This document shows positions 7,954 to 17,255 of a stretch of DNA of 64,000 nucleotides, one piece after another. Source of the stretch: Bin34 sp965219935 (lineage in GTDB: Bacteria > Chloroflexota > Anaerolineae > Caldilineales > Caldilineaceae). The first letter of the stretch is position 1; each line of letters begins with the position of its first letter. Below the pieces are notes generated by a model, which did no database searches, was not told the origin of the DNA, and saw nothing but the letters and a program-made list of their open reading frames with translations. The translations under genes and the position numbers were made by a program. The DNA is taken from the NCBI GenBank assembly GCA_965219935.1, contig CBDCOU010000003.1:3038001-3102000 (forward strand). The letters are read 5' to 3'.

Positions 7954-9864
7954 ATGCTCAGCCAACGGTTCGGTGTTGTCCGGTTGGAGCATCTGCTGCG
8001 ATCCCGGCAGGATTGGCATCCCTTTCCCCGTATCGACGAACGGTCCGCCTGGAACGGCATTCCCGACGGGTTGCGGCGGTCCCTGATCGAGGCCGGCGAG
8101 GATCGGCTGGACTTCGCCTGGCCCCACCTGCCGGCCGCGCGGTTCCTGGACTTCTCCCGGACAGGCGACCGTACCCGTTACCAGGACCTGAGCTTCGCCC
8201 GGCGCGACGCGCTGGCCGACCTGGTGCTGGCCGAATGCGCCGAGGGGCAGGGCCGGTTCCTGGACGACTGCGTCAACGGCATCTGGGCCCTTTGCGAGGA
8301 AACCTACTGGGGTGTGCCGGCCCACATCGGCGTCCAGAAGGCCGGTTCCGGCCTGCCGGACGTGGAGGAACCGACCGTCGACCTGTTTGCGGCCGAAACC
8401 GGTGCGCTGCTGGCCTGGACGCTGTACCTGCTGCACGAGCGGCTGGACACCGTCTCGCCGCTCGTGCGCCGACGCATCGAATGGGAAATCCGACGGCGGA
8501 TCCTGGACGTGCTCAAGGTGCGCATCGACTTCTTCTGGATGGGCTGGCTGGGCGGCCGGCGCGTCAACAACTGGAATCCGTGGATCTGCTCCAACTGGCT
8601 GACCTGTATTCTGGCCGTCGAGGACGATCCGGAGACCAGGGCGGAGGATGTCTTTCGGGTCCTGCGCACCGTCGACAACTTCATCGACACCTATCCCCAA
8701 GACGGCGGCTGCGACGAGGGTCCCAACTACTGGGGCCGGGCCGGAGCCTCCCTCTTTGAAAACCTCGAGCTCCTGTACGTGGCCACCGACGGTGCCGTCG
8801 ACGTGTTCGGGGAACCCCTGATCGGGGAGATTGGCCGCTTCCTGCACCGGGCCCACATCGCCGACAGCTACTACCTGAACTTCGCGGACGCCTCCGCCCT
8901 CGTCGAACCCGAAGCCCTCTTGGTACACGCCTACGGCAGCCGCATCGGGGACGCGGACATGCAGGCCTTTGCCCGGTGGCTGGCCCACCGTCAGGGGATT
9001 GGACAGCCGGGCCTGCATGCCCAAGGCCAGGTGAGCAGCCGCGGTTCCAGCCTGGGCCGGTCGCTGATGGCCATCTTTGCCCTGGACGAGGTGTTGGACC
9101 GGCCGGGACAGGCCCCCCTGCCGCGCGATGTCTGGCTCCCCGACATCGAGGTCATGACGGCTCGGGATGCGGCCGGCTCCCGGGACGGTTTCTACGTGGC
9201 AATCAAGGGCGGCCACAACGAAGAAAGCCACAACCACAACGACATCGGCAACTTTGTCGTCTACCTGGACGGCCGGCCGCTGCTGGTGGACGCCGGGGTC
9301 GAGAACTACACCGCCGAGACATTCAGTGCCCAGCGCTACGACATCTGGACGATGCAGTCCGACTACCACACCCTGCTGCCAACCATCGACGGATGCCAGC
9401 AACAACCCGGCGAGCGGTACGGGGCCAGCCAAGTGGAATACGCGGCCGACGAGAACACGGCGCGCCTGGCACTGGAGATCGCCGGAGCCTGGGGCGAGGA
9501 CGCAGGTTTGGACAGCTGGCACCGCACCCTGACCCTGCATCGAGGAGAGTGCGTCGAGGTCGAGGACCGGTGGCGGTTCCACACCGCGCCCGGCTCCCTG
9601 CAATTGAGTCTCCTGACCCCGGGCCGCGTGGAACTGGACGCGGGCACCGTTCGCATCTCCGCCCGGAACTACAAGGACGACCGCACTGCGGCGGAGGGCA
9701 CCGTGGAGTTCAATGCCGATCGGTTGACGGCCTCCGTGGAAACAGTGCCAATTCCCGATCAGGTGCGGATGGGACCCTGCTGGGGCACCGAACTGTACCG
9801 GGTCGTCTTCACGCTGGCTCAGCCTTCCCGGGAAGGCTCACTCGCCTACCGCATTGGCCGCTGA
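7954..9864 (+). CDS. Heparinase II/III family protein (polysaccharide lyase-like)
   Basis: 636-residue enzyme with the two-domain plan of heparinase II/III and oligo-alginate lyases: an alpha-toroid N-terminal half and a beta-sheet C-terminal half. The diagnostic motif starts near residue 419: GGHNEESHNHNDIGNFVVY followed by DGRPLLVDAG, with the His and Asn residues of the metal/substrate site. N-terminal tracts rich in Trp and Tyr (SNWLTCILAVE, PNYWGRAGAS) match the toroid. These enzymes cleave uronic-acid-containing glycans by beta-elimination. No signal peptide is present, so it should act on imported oligosaccharides in the cytoplasm. It lies in the middle of the catabolic run. Exact substrate unknown. 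Confidence 0.9.
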   Translation: MLSQRFGVVRLEHLLRSRQDWHPFPRIDERSAWNGIPDGLRRSLIEAGEDRLDFAWPHLPAARFLDFSRTGDRTRYQDLSFARRDALADLVLAECAEGQGRFLDDCVNGIWALCEETYWGVPAHIGVQKAGSGLPDVEEPTVDLFAAETGALLAWTLYLLHERLDTVSPLVRRRIEWEIRRRILDVLKVRIDFFWMGWLGGRRVNNWNPWICSNWLTCILAVEDDPETRAEDVFRVLRTVDNFIDTYPQDGGCDEGPNYWGRAGASLFENLELLYVATDGAVDVFGEPLIGEIGRFLHRAHIADSYYLNFADASALVEPEALLVHAYGSRIGDADMQAFARWLAHRQGIGQPGLHAQGQVSSRGSSLGRSLMAIFALDEVLDRPGQAPLPRDVWLPDIEVMTARDAAGSRDGFYVAIKGGHNEESHNHNDIGNFVVYLDGRPLLVDAGVENYTAETFSAQRYDIWTMQSDYHTLLPTIDGCQQQPGERYGASQVEYAADENTARLALEIAGAWGEDAGLDSWHRTLTLHRGECVEVEDRWRFHTAPGSLQLSLLTPGRVELDAGTVRISARNYKDDRTAAEGTVEFNADRLTASVETVPIPDQVRMGPCWGTELYRVVFTLAQPSREGSLAYRIGR

Positions 9865-9900
9865 GCGGTCACCTACCCGACCCCACCGGGCACTGCCGCC

Positions 9901-12141
9901 ATGTCCACCCTGCACTTTCCCAAACTGTCCCGGTTCGACCGCGCGGCGGAACCGGTCACCGTTTCCATCCCGTTCCGGGAAGGAGCCCTGCCGGAACCCC
10001 ACCACCTTTGGGTGCGGGACGGAGACTCAAACCTGCCTTGCCAAACGCGGGCCCTGGGACGATGGCCGGACGGCAGCGTGCGCTGGGCCCTGGTCCACAT
10101 GCAGGTCGACCTGCCGGGCAACCGGTCCCATACGCTGGCATTCGGTGTCAACCCGAGCCTGGCTCCTCCCACCGCCCCGTACCATGAGCACGGCATCCTC
10201 TCGTTCGCGCTTCCGGAAGGACAACCGTTGTCCCTGACGGACCTGACCGTGAACGGCAGGCCCTTCCCGCTGCCCCTGGACAATCTCTTCAGGCTGCGCC
10301 TGGAGGACGGCCCCGAACTGCAACCGGTGGTGGAACGCGTCGAGGAAGTGGAGAGCGGTCCGCTGCGCTGGATTCTGCGGCTGTTCGGACGCCACACCGG
10401 ACCGGGTGCGGACCTGCAGCCGGCCTTCCACGGACAGGTGACGGTCCATCGGGGCAAGCCGTGGCTTGAACTGGAGCACCAGTTCATTCACGACGGCGAC
10501 GCCCCGGAGACACGGCTGGCCTCCCTGTCCCTGAACATTGCCCCGGCCACGCCTCCGGACCGGGTGGCCTTGGCCCTGGGCGAGGGCTACTACACCACCC
10601 GGATCGAACAGGCGTCCGACTGTGTCGAAATGGAAATCGACGCGGAAACGCTCCTGTACCAGTCCAACGAGCACTTCTCGGAGTCGTTCTACGGGGACTT
10701 CTGGGTCGACTGGCGCACCGATGGGTGCGGCCTGGCCGTCTCCCACTACCAGGCCCACCAGCACTATCCCAAGGGCCTGCGCGCCGCCGCAGAGGGCATC
10801 CGGGCCGATCTCTATCCCGCTTCGGCCGAGCCGGCCCGCATCCTGCAGGGTATGGGCAAGACCCACCGGCTGCTGCTGCAATTCCATAATGGCTCGGCGG
10901 ACTTGGAGACCCTCAGCGTCCGCAGCCTCCAGTTTCAGTTGCCGGACGTGCCCTCCCTCCCCCGCAGCTGGTATCGGGAGCACAATCCCTGGGGCCTGGA
11001 CTTCTTCCCGGAAAAGGTGCCGGGGCGCCTCGTGTCCCGCTTCAACGACCTGCACCAGGGTCGTCCGGCCGCCCTGGGCATGCTGCACTTCGGAGATGCG
11101 CCGGACTCCGGCTACACGGATCAGGGCCGCGGGCGCGGCGAGTCGGTCTGGGTCAACAACGAGTACGATCGGCCGCACATGAGCCTGCTGTTCCACGGCC
11201 TGACCGGGCAGCGACATCTCCTGGACTCGTCACTCGTCTGTGCCCGGCACTGGCTGGACGTCGACTTCTGCCACCACCATCCCGACCCCCTGATCGACGG
11301 GGGCTTGAAGATCCACACCGCCCATCACGGCACGGGTGGGGTGGTCCCGTCCCACGAGTGGACCGAGGGTCTGCTCGACTACTGGTGCCTGACCGGCCGC
11401 GCGGAAGGCATGGAAGCGGCCGAGTCGATCGGGCGCAACATCATGCGGCATATGGAACTGCCCAGGATGCGCACGCCCGGCGCCGCAGCCGTGCGCGAAG
11501 GCGGCTGGGCACTGCGCGCCATGATCGGCCTGCACCTGGCCACCGGCGGCGAGACCTGGCGAACAGAGGCCGAGCGCCTAACCCATATGTTCCTCAACTG
11601 GCACGACGAGTTTGGCGCCCTGCTGGCTCCCTACACCAGCCACACCATGCCGCGCGTGCCGTTCATGATCTCGATCACGGTCAACTCCCTGGCCCGGTTC
11701 CGCCTGATCAAGGCCAATGCACGGGTGGATCGGCTCATCGTGTCAGTGGTGGACGACCTGGTGGAACACACGCTGGGTCCCGACGGAATCACCTTCTACA
11801 AGGAACTGCCGAGCCTCAACCGCACCTCACCCACGCCCCACTTCCTGGAAGCGCTCACGCACGCCTTCCATGTCACCGGCAACCGGACCTACCTGAAGAT
11901 CGCGGCGCGGCAGTTTGCCGCCCTGACGGCCAATCCCGTCGATGGACGGGGCGGGGCCAAGTTTGTGGATTCGGGCGGAGCCGTGGTGGCCGGTACCGGC
12001 GGCGGGCGGTCGTTCGCCGATTCCTATTCGTCCGTCATCCTGTTCGCCGCGGCCGCCACCAAGGAAGGGTTCCTCGACTGGTACCAGTACCCTTATGCAG
12101 ATGCCGTGCTGTCGTCTTCGTCCCGAGAACGGCCGGGCTAA
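9901..12141 (+). CDS. Exo-rhamnogalacturonan lyase-like protein (PcRGLX/YetA family)
   Basis: 746 residues. The N-terminus (PVTVSIPFREGALPE, then LPCQTRALGRWPDGSVRWAL) is the opening beta-barrel typical of the PcRGLX/YetA family. A central beta-sandwich and a C-terminal alpha-toroid with HHGTGGVVPSHEWTEGLLDY near residue 475 follow. Characterised members remove unsaturated disaccharides from rhamnogalacturonan I ends. No export signal is seen, consistent with a cytoplasmic enzyme working on imported oligomers. It sits 36 bases after the heparinase-like gene, implying both act on the same class of glycan. Family membership is recognised from pattern memory, not a search; activity is inferred. 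Confidence 0.8.
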   Translation: MSTLHFPKLSRFDRAAEPVTVSIPFREGALPEPHHLWVRDGDSNLPCQTRALGRWPDGSVRWALVHMQVDLPGNRSHTLAFGVNPSLAPPTAPYHEHGILSFALPEGQPLSLTDLTVNGRPFPLPLDNLFRLRLEDGPELQPVVERVEEVESGPLRWILRLFGRHTGPGADLQPAFHGQVTVHRGKPWLELEHQFIHDGDAPETRLASLSLNIAPATPPDRVALALGEGYYTTRIEQASDCVEMEIDAETLLYQSNEHFSESFYGDFWVDWRTDGCGLAVSHYQAHQHYPKGLRAAAEGIRADLYPASAEPARILQGMGKTHRLLLQFHNGSADLETLSVRSLQFQLPDVPSLPRSWYREHNPWGLDFFPEKVPGRLVSRFNDLHQGRPAALGMLHFGDAPDSGYTDQGRGRGESVWVNNEYDRPHMSLLFHGLTGQRHLLDSSLVCARHWLDVDFCHHHPDPLIDGGLKIHTAHHGTGGVVPSHEWTEGLLDYWCLTGRAEGMEAAESIGRNIMRHMELPRMRTPGAAAVREGGWALRAMIGLHLATGGETWRTEAERLTHMFLNWHDEFGALLAPYTSHTMPRVPFMISITVNSLARFRLIKANARVDRLIVSVVDDLVEHTLGPDGITFYKELPSLNRTSPTPHFLEALTHAFHVTGNRTYLKIAARQFAALTANPVDGRGGAKFVDSGGAVVAGTGGGRSFADSYSSVILFAAAATKEGFLDWYQYPYADAVLSSSSRERPG

Positions 12142-12180
12142 AATCGCGATCTCAACAACCCACAGGAAATCCCGAACGCC

Positions 12181-13191
12181 ATGAAAATCCTGGTTGCCGG
12201 CGCGGCCGGCCAAGTGGGCTGTCGCCTGGTGCGCCAGCTGCTCGACCACAATCACGACGTGCGGGGCACCGTGCTCCCGGACGATCCGTGCCTGGACCGA
12301 CTGGACGGCCTCGACATCGAACTGGCCAAGGGCGACCTGACCGACGAAGCCTTCGTCAACAGCGCCCTTGAGGGCGTGGACCGGGTCGTGCACACCGCCA
12401 ACTTCGTCGGGCCGCAGTTCGACAACAACCTGCAGATCAACCGCCTCATCGCCCGCGTCTGCGGCGAACGCGCCGACCAGCTCGAGCGCCTGGTCTACGT
12501 GAGCTCCTCCGGCGTCTTCCCGAACAACGGCGAAAAATTCGCCTGCGCCTACCATCCGGTCGACGAGGAGCATCCCCGCCACCCCGACGGCGAATACTCC
12601 CTGTCCAAGCAGATAGGCGAGGAGTTTGTAAACATGGCGGCCGACTACACCGGCCTGCGCACGGTGATCGTGCGCCCCAGCCATGTGCAGTCCGGGGCCG
12701 CCATCCTCAGTCAGTTCACGGTCGCCCGCGTCATCCAGATTCTCAAGATCGGACAGGCCAACCCCCGCGGCGAACTGTACATGGCCGACGGCACCGAACT
12801 GTGGCACGACGTGGAGGCGCAGGCAACCGATCCCGACCAGCCCTGCAGCGTCCGGGATGGCGAGGGACGTTCCTGGCTCTACCAGCCCAATGACGCCCGC
12901 GACATTGCCCACATGCTGGTCTGCGCCGTGGAGGAGGAGGCCGCCATTGGCGAAAGCTTCAATTGCGGAGCCCCCACGCCCTTCTACTACACCCATGCCT
13001 CGCCACTGCTGGCGGAACTCACCGGCCAAACGGCCCTGGAAGTCCAGGTACCGGTGTGGTACCGGTACGACCACGCCATCGGCAAGGCCAAGCGCCTGAT
13101 CAACTACCGGCCCCGCGGCACGGTGGAAGCCATGTTCGAGTCCGCCCTGCGGGTGCGGGACGAAGGTTGGATTGACTACACCTGGGAATAG
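12181..13191 (+). CDS. NAD(P)-dependent epimerase/dehydratase (extended SDR)
   Basis: 336-residue extended short-chain dehydrogenase. The cofactor motif GAAGQVG lies at residues 7-13 after a short strand, and the catalytic pair is Tyr139 and Lys143 in YSLSK, preceded by the Ser-rich VYVSSSG strand. The C-terminal half, which sets substrate choice, has NCGAPTPFYY. Likely oxidises or epimerises a sugar or sugar acid in the cluster. It starts 39 bases after the lyase-like gene and precedes a sugar isomerase, so it is part of the same transcript. A paralogous-type SDR is at 23906-24790, outside the cluster. Confidence 0.9.
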   Translation: MKILVAGAAGQVGCRLVRQLLDHNHDVRGTVLPDDPCLDRLDGLDIELAKGDLTDEAFVNSALEGVDRVVHTANFVGPQFDNNLQINRLIARVCGERADQLERLVYVSSSGVFPNNGEKFACAYHPVDEEHPRHPDGEYSLSKQIGEEFVNMAADYTGLRTVIVRPSHVQSGAAILSQFTVARVIQILKIGQANPRGELYMADGTELWHDVEAQATDPDQPCSVRDGEGRSWLYQPNDARDIAHMLVCAVEEEAAIGESFNCGAPTPFYYTHASPLLAELTGQTALEVQVPVWYRYDHAIGKAKRLINYRPRGTVEAMFESALRVRDEGWIDYTWE

Positions 13192-13238
13192 CGCAGGCCC
13201 CATCACCCGGTCGCGTTCGACTGCACAGGAGACCAAGC

Positions 13239-14057
13239 ATGCAGTACATCATGTTCACCAAGCACCTCGAGGGGCAGGACCTGGACGAAATCATCGCCAC
13301 CCTCCAACGGGTGGGGGTCCAGGGAGCCGACCTCTGCGTGCGGCCCGGCTATCCGGTTACGCCGGAGAACGCGGCGACCGCCCTGCCCGACGCCATGCGC
13401 CGGTTCAGGGACGCTGGACTGGACATTCCGCTGGTGACGACGCCGACCAATTTCCAGACCCCCGACAACCCCGACGCGGAGAACCTGTTCGCAGCCTGCG
13501 GCGCGGCCGGGGTCAAGTACATCAAGCTGGGCTACTGGCACTGGTCGCCCGAGGAGCACTACTGGGACACCATGGCCCGGGTCAACGACTGGCTGCAGGG
13601 ATTTGCCGAACTTGCCGGCCGCCACGGCGTGACGGCCGTGGTCCACAACCACTCCGGACGCTCGCTGGGCCTCAACGGCAGCGCGGCCATGCAAATCGTG
13701 CGCGACTTCGATCCGGCGCACGTGGCGCTCTTCGCCGATGCGGGCCACTTGTCCATCTGCGGCGAACCGATCGACATGGCCCTGGACATCATGCGGTCCC
13801 ACCTCCGGGTCTGCGCCTTCAAGGACCTGGTCCACACAACGGTCCAGCGCAACGGCCGCGCCATGCCGGCCACGCGCTGCGTGCGCATGGGCGAAGGCCT
13901 GGTCGACTGGCAAACCACCATCGAGGCGCTCGAAGCCATGGACTTCTCCGGTCCGGTCAGCTTCCACAGCGAATACGCCGGCGAACCGGTGCCCACCGTG
14001 ATTGACCTGGCCGCCTGCGATGTGCGTTTCATCAACGCCTTGCGGGCCGGCAACTGA
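13239..14057 (+). CDS. Sugar phosphate isomerase/epimerase (xylose isomerase-like TIM barrel)
   Basis: 272 residues with the fold of AP-endonuclease-2/xylose-isomerase-like enzymes. Metal-ligand motifs are in the expected order: VVHNHSG mid-protein, FADAGHLSICG, then CAFKDLVH and SFHSEYAG near the end. Members interconvert keto- and aldo-sugars or epimerise sugars and inositols. GGAGA lies upstream (13226-13231) at good spacing before the ATG. Expected to process a monosaccharide released by the upstream enzymes; the precise substrate is not visible. Confidence 0.88.
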   Translation: MQYIMFTKHLEGQDLDEIIATLQRVGVQGADLCVRPGYPVTPENAATALPDAMRRFRDAGLDIPLVTTPTNFQTPDNPDAENLFAACGAAGVKYIKLGYWHWSPEEHYWDTMARVNDWLQGFAELAGRHGVTAVVHNHSGRSLGLNGSAAMQIVRDFDPAHVALFADAGHLSICGEPIDMALDIMRSHLRVCAFKDLVHTTVQRNGRAMPATRCVRMGEGLVDWQTTIEALEAMDFSGPVSFHSEYAGEPVPTVIDLAACDVRFINALRAGN

Positions 14058-14092
14058 CCCCGTTCCCAACCATTTCCAGGCAGGACAGTCCC

Positions 14093-15052
14093 ATGACCAA
14101 CTCCCTTCGCGCAGCCTTCATCGGAGCCGGCCCCCGCAGCCGCAGTGCCCACTATCCGAACGTGGCCCGACTGGACGACGTGACCATGGAAAGCGTCTGC
14201 GAACTGGACGAGGAACGCCTCGACATGGTGGTGGACCAGTACGGGTTCCCCTCGGTGTACACCCACCACAAGGAAATGCTGGAAAGCGCGAACCCGGATG
14301 TTGTCTACTGCGTCATGAACGAGCAGTGGGCGCTGGGTCCGGTGCTGGACTGCATCCGCGCCGGCAAGCATGTCTTCATCGAAAAGCCGCCCGGCGCCAA
14401 TGTGGACGAGGTACGGCAGATCCGGGACGCGGCGGTGGCCAACAACGTGTGGGTCCAGGTCGGGTTCCAGCGCCGGCATGCGGCCGTGGTCCGCGAGTCC
14501 ATGGCCCGCACACAGGCCGGCGGACCGGTGTCAATGGCCGTCGGGATCTTCCACAAGCAGCTGCTGGGCGAAGCCGCCGGCGGCTTCACGACCACTCTCT
14601 GGAACGACATCTGCCACATTGTGGACATGGTTCGTTTCATGGCCGGAGGCGAACCGGCCGAGGTCCATGCCCACCGGTCCAAATTCGGCAGTCCCCACTG
14701 GAATGTCTACGGGGCCCTGATTCGGTTCGACAACGAGGCCACGGGCATCATCGAGGCCACGCGGGCCTCGGGCGGCCGCACCCTGGGGGGCCAGCTCCAT
14801 GCGGCCACCGTCGGCTGCTACTTCGACATTCCCTCCCGGCTGACGCTGTTCACCAACGACGGGCAGCGGAACGACCTGAACGGTTGGGACCTGGCCGGCG
14901 TGGAACGGTCCGACTCCGCAGCCTACGACGGCACCCTTGACATGCACCGGCACTTCATCGAGTGCATCCACAGCAATACCCAGCCGTTGACGGACATCCG
15001 CGACACCGTGCACACCATGGAACTGGTGGCCGCCATCGAAGGCGAGGAATGA
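14093..15052 (+). CDS. Gfo/Idh/MocA family oxidoreductase
   Basis: 319-residue NAD(P)-dependent sugar or inositol dehydrogenase. The N-terminal Rossmann part opens with AAFIGAGPRSRS, and the conserved EKPPG motif (residues about 98-102) carries the lysine used in catalysis by this family. The C-terminal alpha/beta domain includes GGGFTT-like and WNDICHIVDMVRFM stretches where the catalytic His region is expected. It precedes the BNR-4 gene with a four-base ATGA overlap, so translation of the two is coupled. It probably oxidises or reduces a sugar intermediate of the cluster. Confidence 0.9.
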   Translation: MTNSLRAAFIGAGPRSRSAHYPNVARLDDVTMESVCELDEERLDMVVDQYGFPSVYTHHKEMLESANPDVVYCVMNEQWALGPVLDCIRAGKHVFIEKPPGANVDEVRQIRDAAVANNVWVQVGFQRRHAAVVRESMARTQAGGPVSMAVGIFHKQLLGEAAGGFTTTLWNDICHIVDMVRFMAGGEPAEVHAHRSKFGSPHWNVYGALIRFDNEATGIIEATRASGGRTLGGQLHAATVGCYFDIPSRLTLFTNDGQRNDLNGWDLAGVERSDSAAYDGTLDMHRHFIECIHSNTQPLTDIRDTVHTMELVAAIEGEE

Positions 15053-16314
15053 CGCTGCCCGTTTGTCTGTCGCGGACCGGTTCGGACCGGGCCACGGCCT
15101 ACGACCCCAGCTGCAAGCTGCTGCGGCGCGGCGGCGACCTGGTGACGGGTTGGCTGGACAGCCCGGAGCAGGAAGGCGGCCCGGCCCGCATCATGCTGGG
15201 CACGGCCGATCCAGTCACCGGCCGGCCACGAGGTTCCGTCTGTCTGGCGGAAGGCATCGACAACCATTGCGGTCCGGCACTGGCCCTGGATCCGGACCAG
15301 CGACTGCACCTCATGTCCGGTGCCCACCACGGAGCTTTTGTCCACCGCTGGACCGACTCGGCGGATCTTCTGGAGCCGGCCGCCTGGTCGGCGCCTCAGC
15401 CAGTAGGTGAACGTGCTTCCTATCCGGCCTTGGTCAGCGACGTGGATGGAACCCTCCACCTGACTTGCCGCGAGTCGAGACCCGATCGCTGGATCCTTGT
15501 CTATCGGAACATGTGTCGCGGCCGCATGTGGAGCCCACCCGTGACGCTGGCGGTGAACCCGGAGCCCGGCTACTGCAACTGGATGCACTCCTTTGCCGCA
15601 ACCGAGGACGGAGTCCTGCATCTCTTCCTGCAGTTTCACTATGCGGCGTCCGGTTCGGCCGCGGACTGCACGACCTACTCCGCAGTGCGTCTGGTGTCCG
15701 ATGACGGCGGGAATACTTGGCTGCAGGAGAACGGAACACCGGTCACGGAGCCGGTGACTGCGGAGAGCGCCCAGGCCTTCAGTACGGCACCGCAGGGCGG
15801 CCTGCGCCTAAACAGCGCGGTCCTGGACTGCCACAGCCGGCCTTGGGTGCATGTGGTGCACCCGGACAACCCTGCTGGCTACCTGTACAAGTTCACCGAG
15901 ACAGGGCCGGTAGAGCACCAGCCGGGAGGTGAATTGGCTGCCTATGACCTGCGCGGCGGCTGTGCCATGGACATGGCCTTCGATCCGTCCAACCGGCTGT
16001 TCTTGGCCTTTGCCGCCAACCCGGACAAAACCGAGACCCTCTGGTTTGATCCCAGCCACGAGGTGCATGTGGCCTTCATCGATCCCAACCGCATGGACAA
16101 CACCCGGGTACGCCTGTTGACCGAAGTGGATGAAGCAGTATCAGGCTGGCTGCCACAGGTGGAGGACTGGATGCCGAACAATCGCCATGCCCGCGTTTCC
16201 GAGCCTCATGTCATGTGGACGCGGGGCAACAACCTGGGAGGCATTGGCGGCAACAACGCCAACAGCCTGAGAACCGAAGTTTGGCTTGACCGGCTGAGGC
16301 AGGACATGACCTGA
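15049..16314 (+). CDS. BNR-4 repeat protein (beta-propeller, glycan-related)
   Basis: 421 residues from the ATG at 15049, which overlaps the preceding stop; a longer frame upstream lies inside the dehydrogenase gene and is rejected. The protein has repeated short Asp-box-like units (for example VSDDGGNTW) and the pattern GIDNHCGPALALDPDQRLH characteristic of BNR-4 propellers, which occur in glycan-binding or glycan-lyase proteins. There is no signal peptide. As the last gene of the run it probably binds or cleaves a uronate-containing oligosaccharide; a lyase role is possible since some BNR-4-like propellers act as ulvan or rhamnogalacturonan lyases. Inference only. Confidence 0.8.
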   Translation: MTLPVCLSRTGSDRATAYDPSCKLLRRGGDLVTGWLDSPEQEGGPARIMLGTADPVTGRPRGSVCLAEGIDNHCGPALALDPDQRLHLMSGAHHGAFVHRWTDSADLLEPAAWSAPQPVGERASYPALVSDVDGTLHLTCRESRPDRWILVYRNMCRGRMWSPPVTLAVNPEPGYCNWMHSFAATEDGVLHLFLQFHYAASGSAADCTTYSAVRLVSDDGGNTWLQENGTPVTEPVTAESAQAFSTAPQGGLRLNSAVLDCHSRPWVHVVHPDNPAGYLYKFTETGPVEHQPGGELAAYDLRGGCAMDMAFDPSNRLFLAFAANPDKTETLWFDPSHEVHVAFIDPNRMDNTRVRLLTEVDEAVSGWLPQVEDWMPNNRHARVSEPHVMWTRGNNLGGIGGNNANSLRTEVWLDRLRQDMT

Positions 16315-16622
16315 TGATTGGACCCGAGTGTGGAAGCATCATGTCCAGTTCCTTGTCGACATGCAGTGCCCGGACTTCGGTTGCTACCTAAGCGCGCTGA
16401 CTGAATCCACTAATCCATCGCATGTAGCCAACGCTTGGCGTGACCGCCCCGCGAACCTTCGGTCGGTGTGGTTCACAATCCACAACGTCAAACCCAAGGC
16501 TTGCGGTCAGCGTTCAATCATGGGAGCGAAGGCCGCGGCCAGCTATTCGGGAATCTCTGGTTTGCCGCAGCCACTCATGGCTACACCATCCCTTGACTAT
16601 CAACCGCCACAGGAACCAATCA
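16315..16622. other. Gene-free stretch after the catabolic cluster
   Basis: No credible coding frame on either strand and no terminator hairpin recognised after the BNR-4 gene. It begins the low-coding accessory region. Confidence 0.4.
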
Positions 16623-16967
16623 TCACACTCCGTCATTCGTCTGGTGTGCGGACACCTCAACCTCAACCAGATGTACTTTGGTCGAAATCGTTGGGCTGAC
16701 ACCACCGTCCGCAGCAGGGGCCTGTCCGCCATCCTTGGCGAGGGCCTCGTTGTGGAAATTGATGGCTTCGCTGGTGGACATCCCGGATTCTGGAACAGGC
16801 TCACCCCGCTCCATCAGAAACTCGATGTGAAGCGTAAGTGCTTCCTGGATCATCTCCAGCATTTCGTCCCAAGTCTTGCCGGTACTGATACATCCCGGAA
16901 CTTCCGGCGCGTACGCGGCATAGTTGTTCGAGGTCTGTTCAACCACGACTGCGTACGTAAGCTTCAC
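16623..16967 (-). CDS. hicB: HicB family antitoxin
   Basis: 114-residue type II antitoxin. Near the N-terminus it has the HicB partial RNase-H-like core: KLTYAVVVEQ, NNYAAYAPEVPGCISTGKTW, then a helix EMIQEALTLHIEFLMERGEP. Longer reading begins upstream at 17030 but that part overlaps the decayed toxin gene; GGAAGG just before the GTG at 16967 supports the shorter start and matches the usual HicB beginning. The protein would bind and neutralise a HicA mRNA interferase and repress its own promoter. The toxin copy immediately upstream is broken, while an intact hicA lies further upstream at 17256-17510. Confidence 0.85.
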   Translation of the reverse strand: MKLTYAVVVEQTSNNYAAYAPEVPGCISTGKTWDEMLEMIQEALTLHIEFLMERGEPVPESGMSTSEAINFHNEALAKDGGQAPAADGGVSPTISTKVHLVEVEVSAHQTNDGV

Positions 16968-16979
16968 TGTGCCTTCCCG

Positions 16980-17163
16980 CGGAGACCCGCCTGCTTCTGG
17001 TTGCCGTTCCAAGTACCTCTTGCAAGTCATCCCGCAGGTGGCCCAGCATCGTGACTGTGCCAGGCTTGTGCGGGTGGCAAAACTGCCGATGGCTTCCTCA
17101 TGTTCTCACATGGTACCAGCCATCGTCCTCCACGAGTCGGCTCGCATCCCTGAGCTTTGGCAT
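16980..17163 (-). pseudogene. hicA: Decayed hicA toxin copy
   Basis: Reads from ATG 17163 as PKLRDASRLVEDDGWYHVRT, then an in-frame TGA at 17098-17100 where the intact paralogue has Arg, then GSHRQFCHPHKPGTVTMLGH in the same frame. After this the similarity to the intact copy (NQKQAGLR) continues only in another frame, so there is also a frameshift. It directly precedes hicB. The CGA-to-TGA change plus the frameshift abolish a functional toxin. Confidence 0.85.
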
Positions 17164-17208
17164 AACTGAAACATACCTAACACTGGGGCTTTCTACCAAG
17201 GCCTTAGG

Positions 17209-17244
17209 CCCATGCCCCCGCTCATTGAGTCGCGGGGGCATGGG
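17209..17244. repeat. Strong inverted repeat between the two hicA copies
   Basis: Perfect 13-bp arms CCCATGCCCCCGC / GCGGGGGCATGGG around a 10-base loop. It lies 11 bases downstream of the intact hicA stop (minus strand) and upstream of the broken copy. It could terminate hicA transcription, though no T-run follows. Confidence 0.65.
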
Positions 17245-17255
17245 ATCACTCACAT

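Noticed and set aside
7933..9603. A 556-residue minus-strand frame opposite the heparinase-like gene
   Set aside because: Shadow of the plus-strand gene; no start signal or motif.
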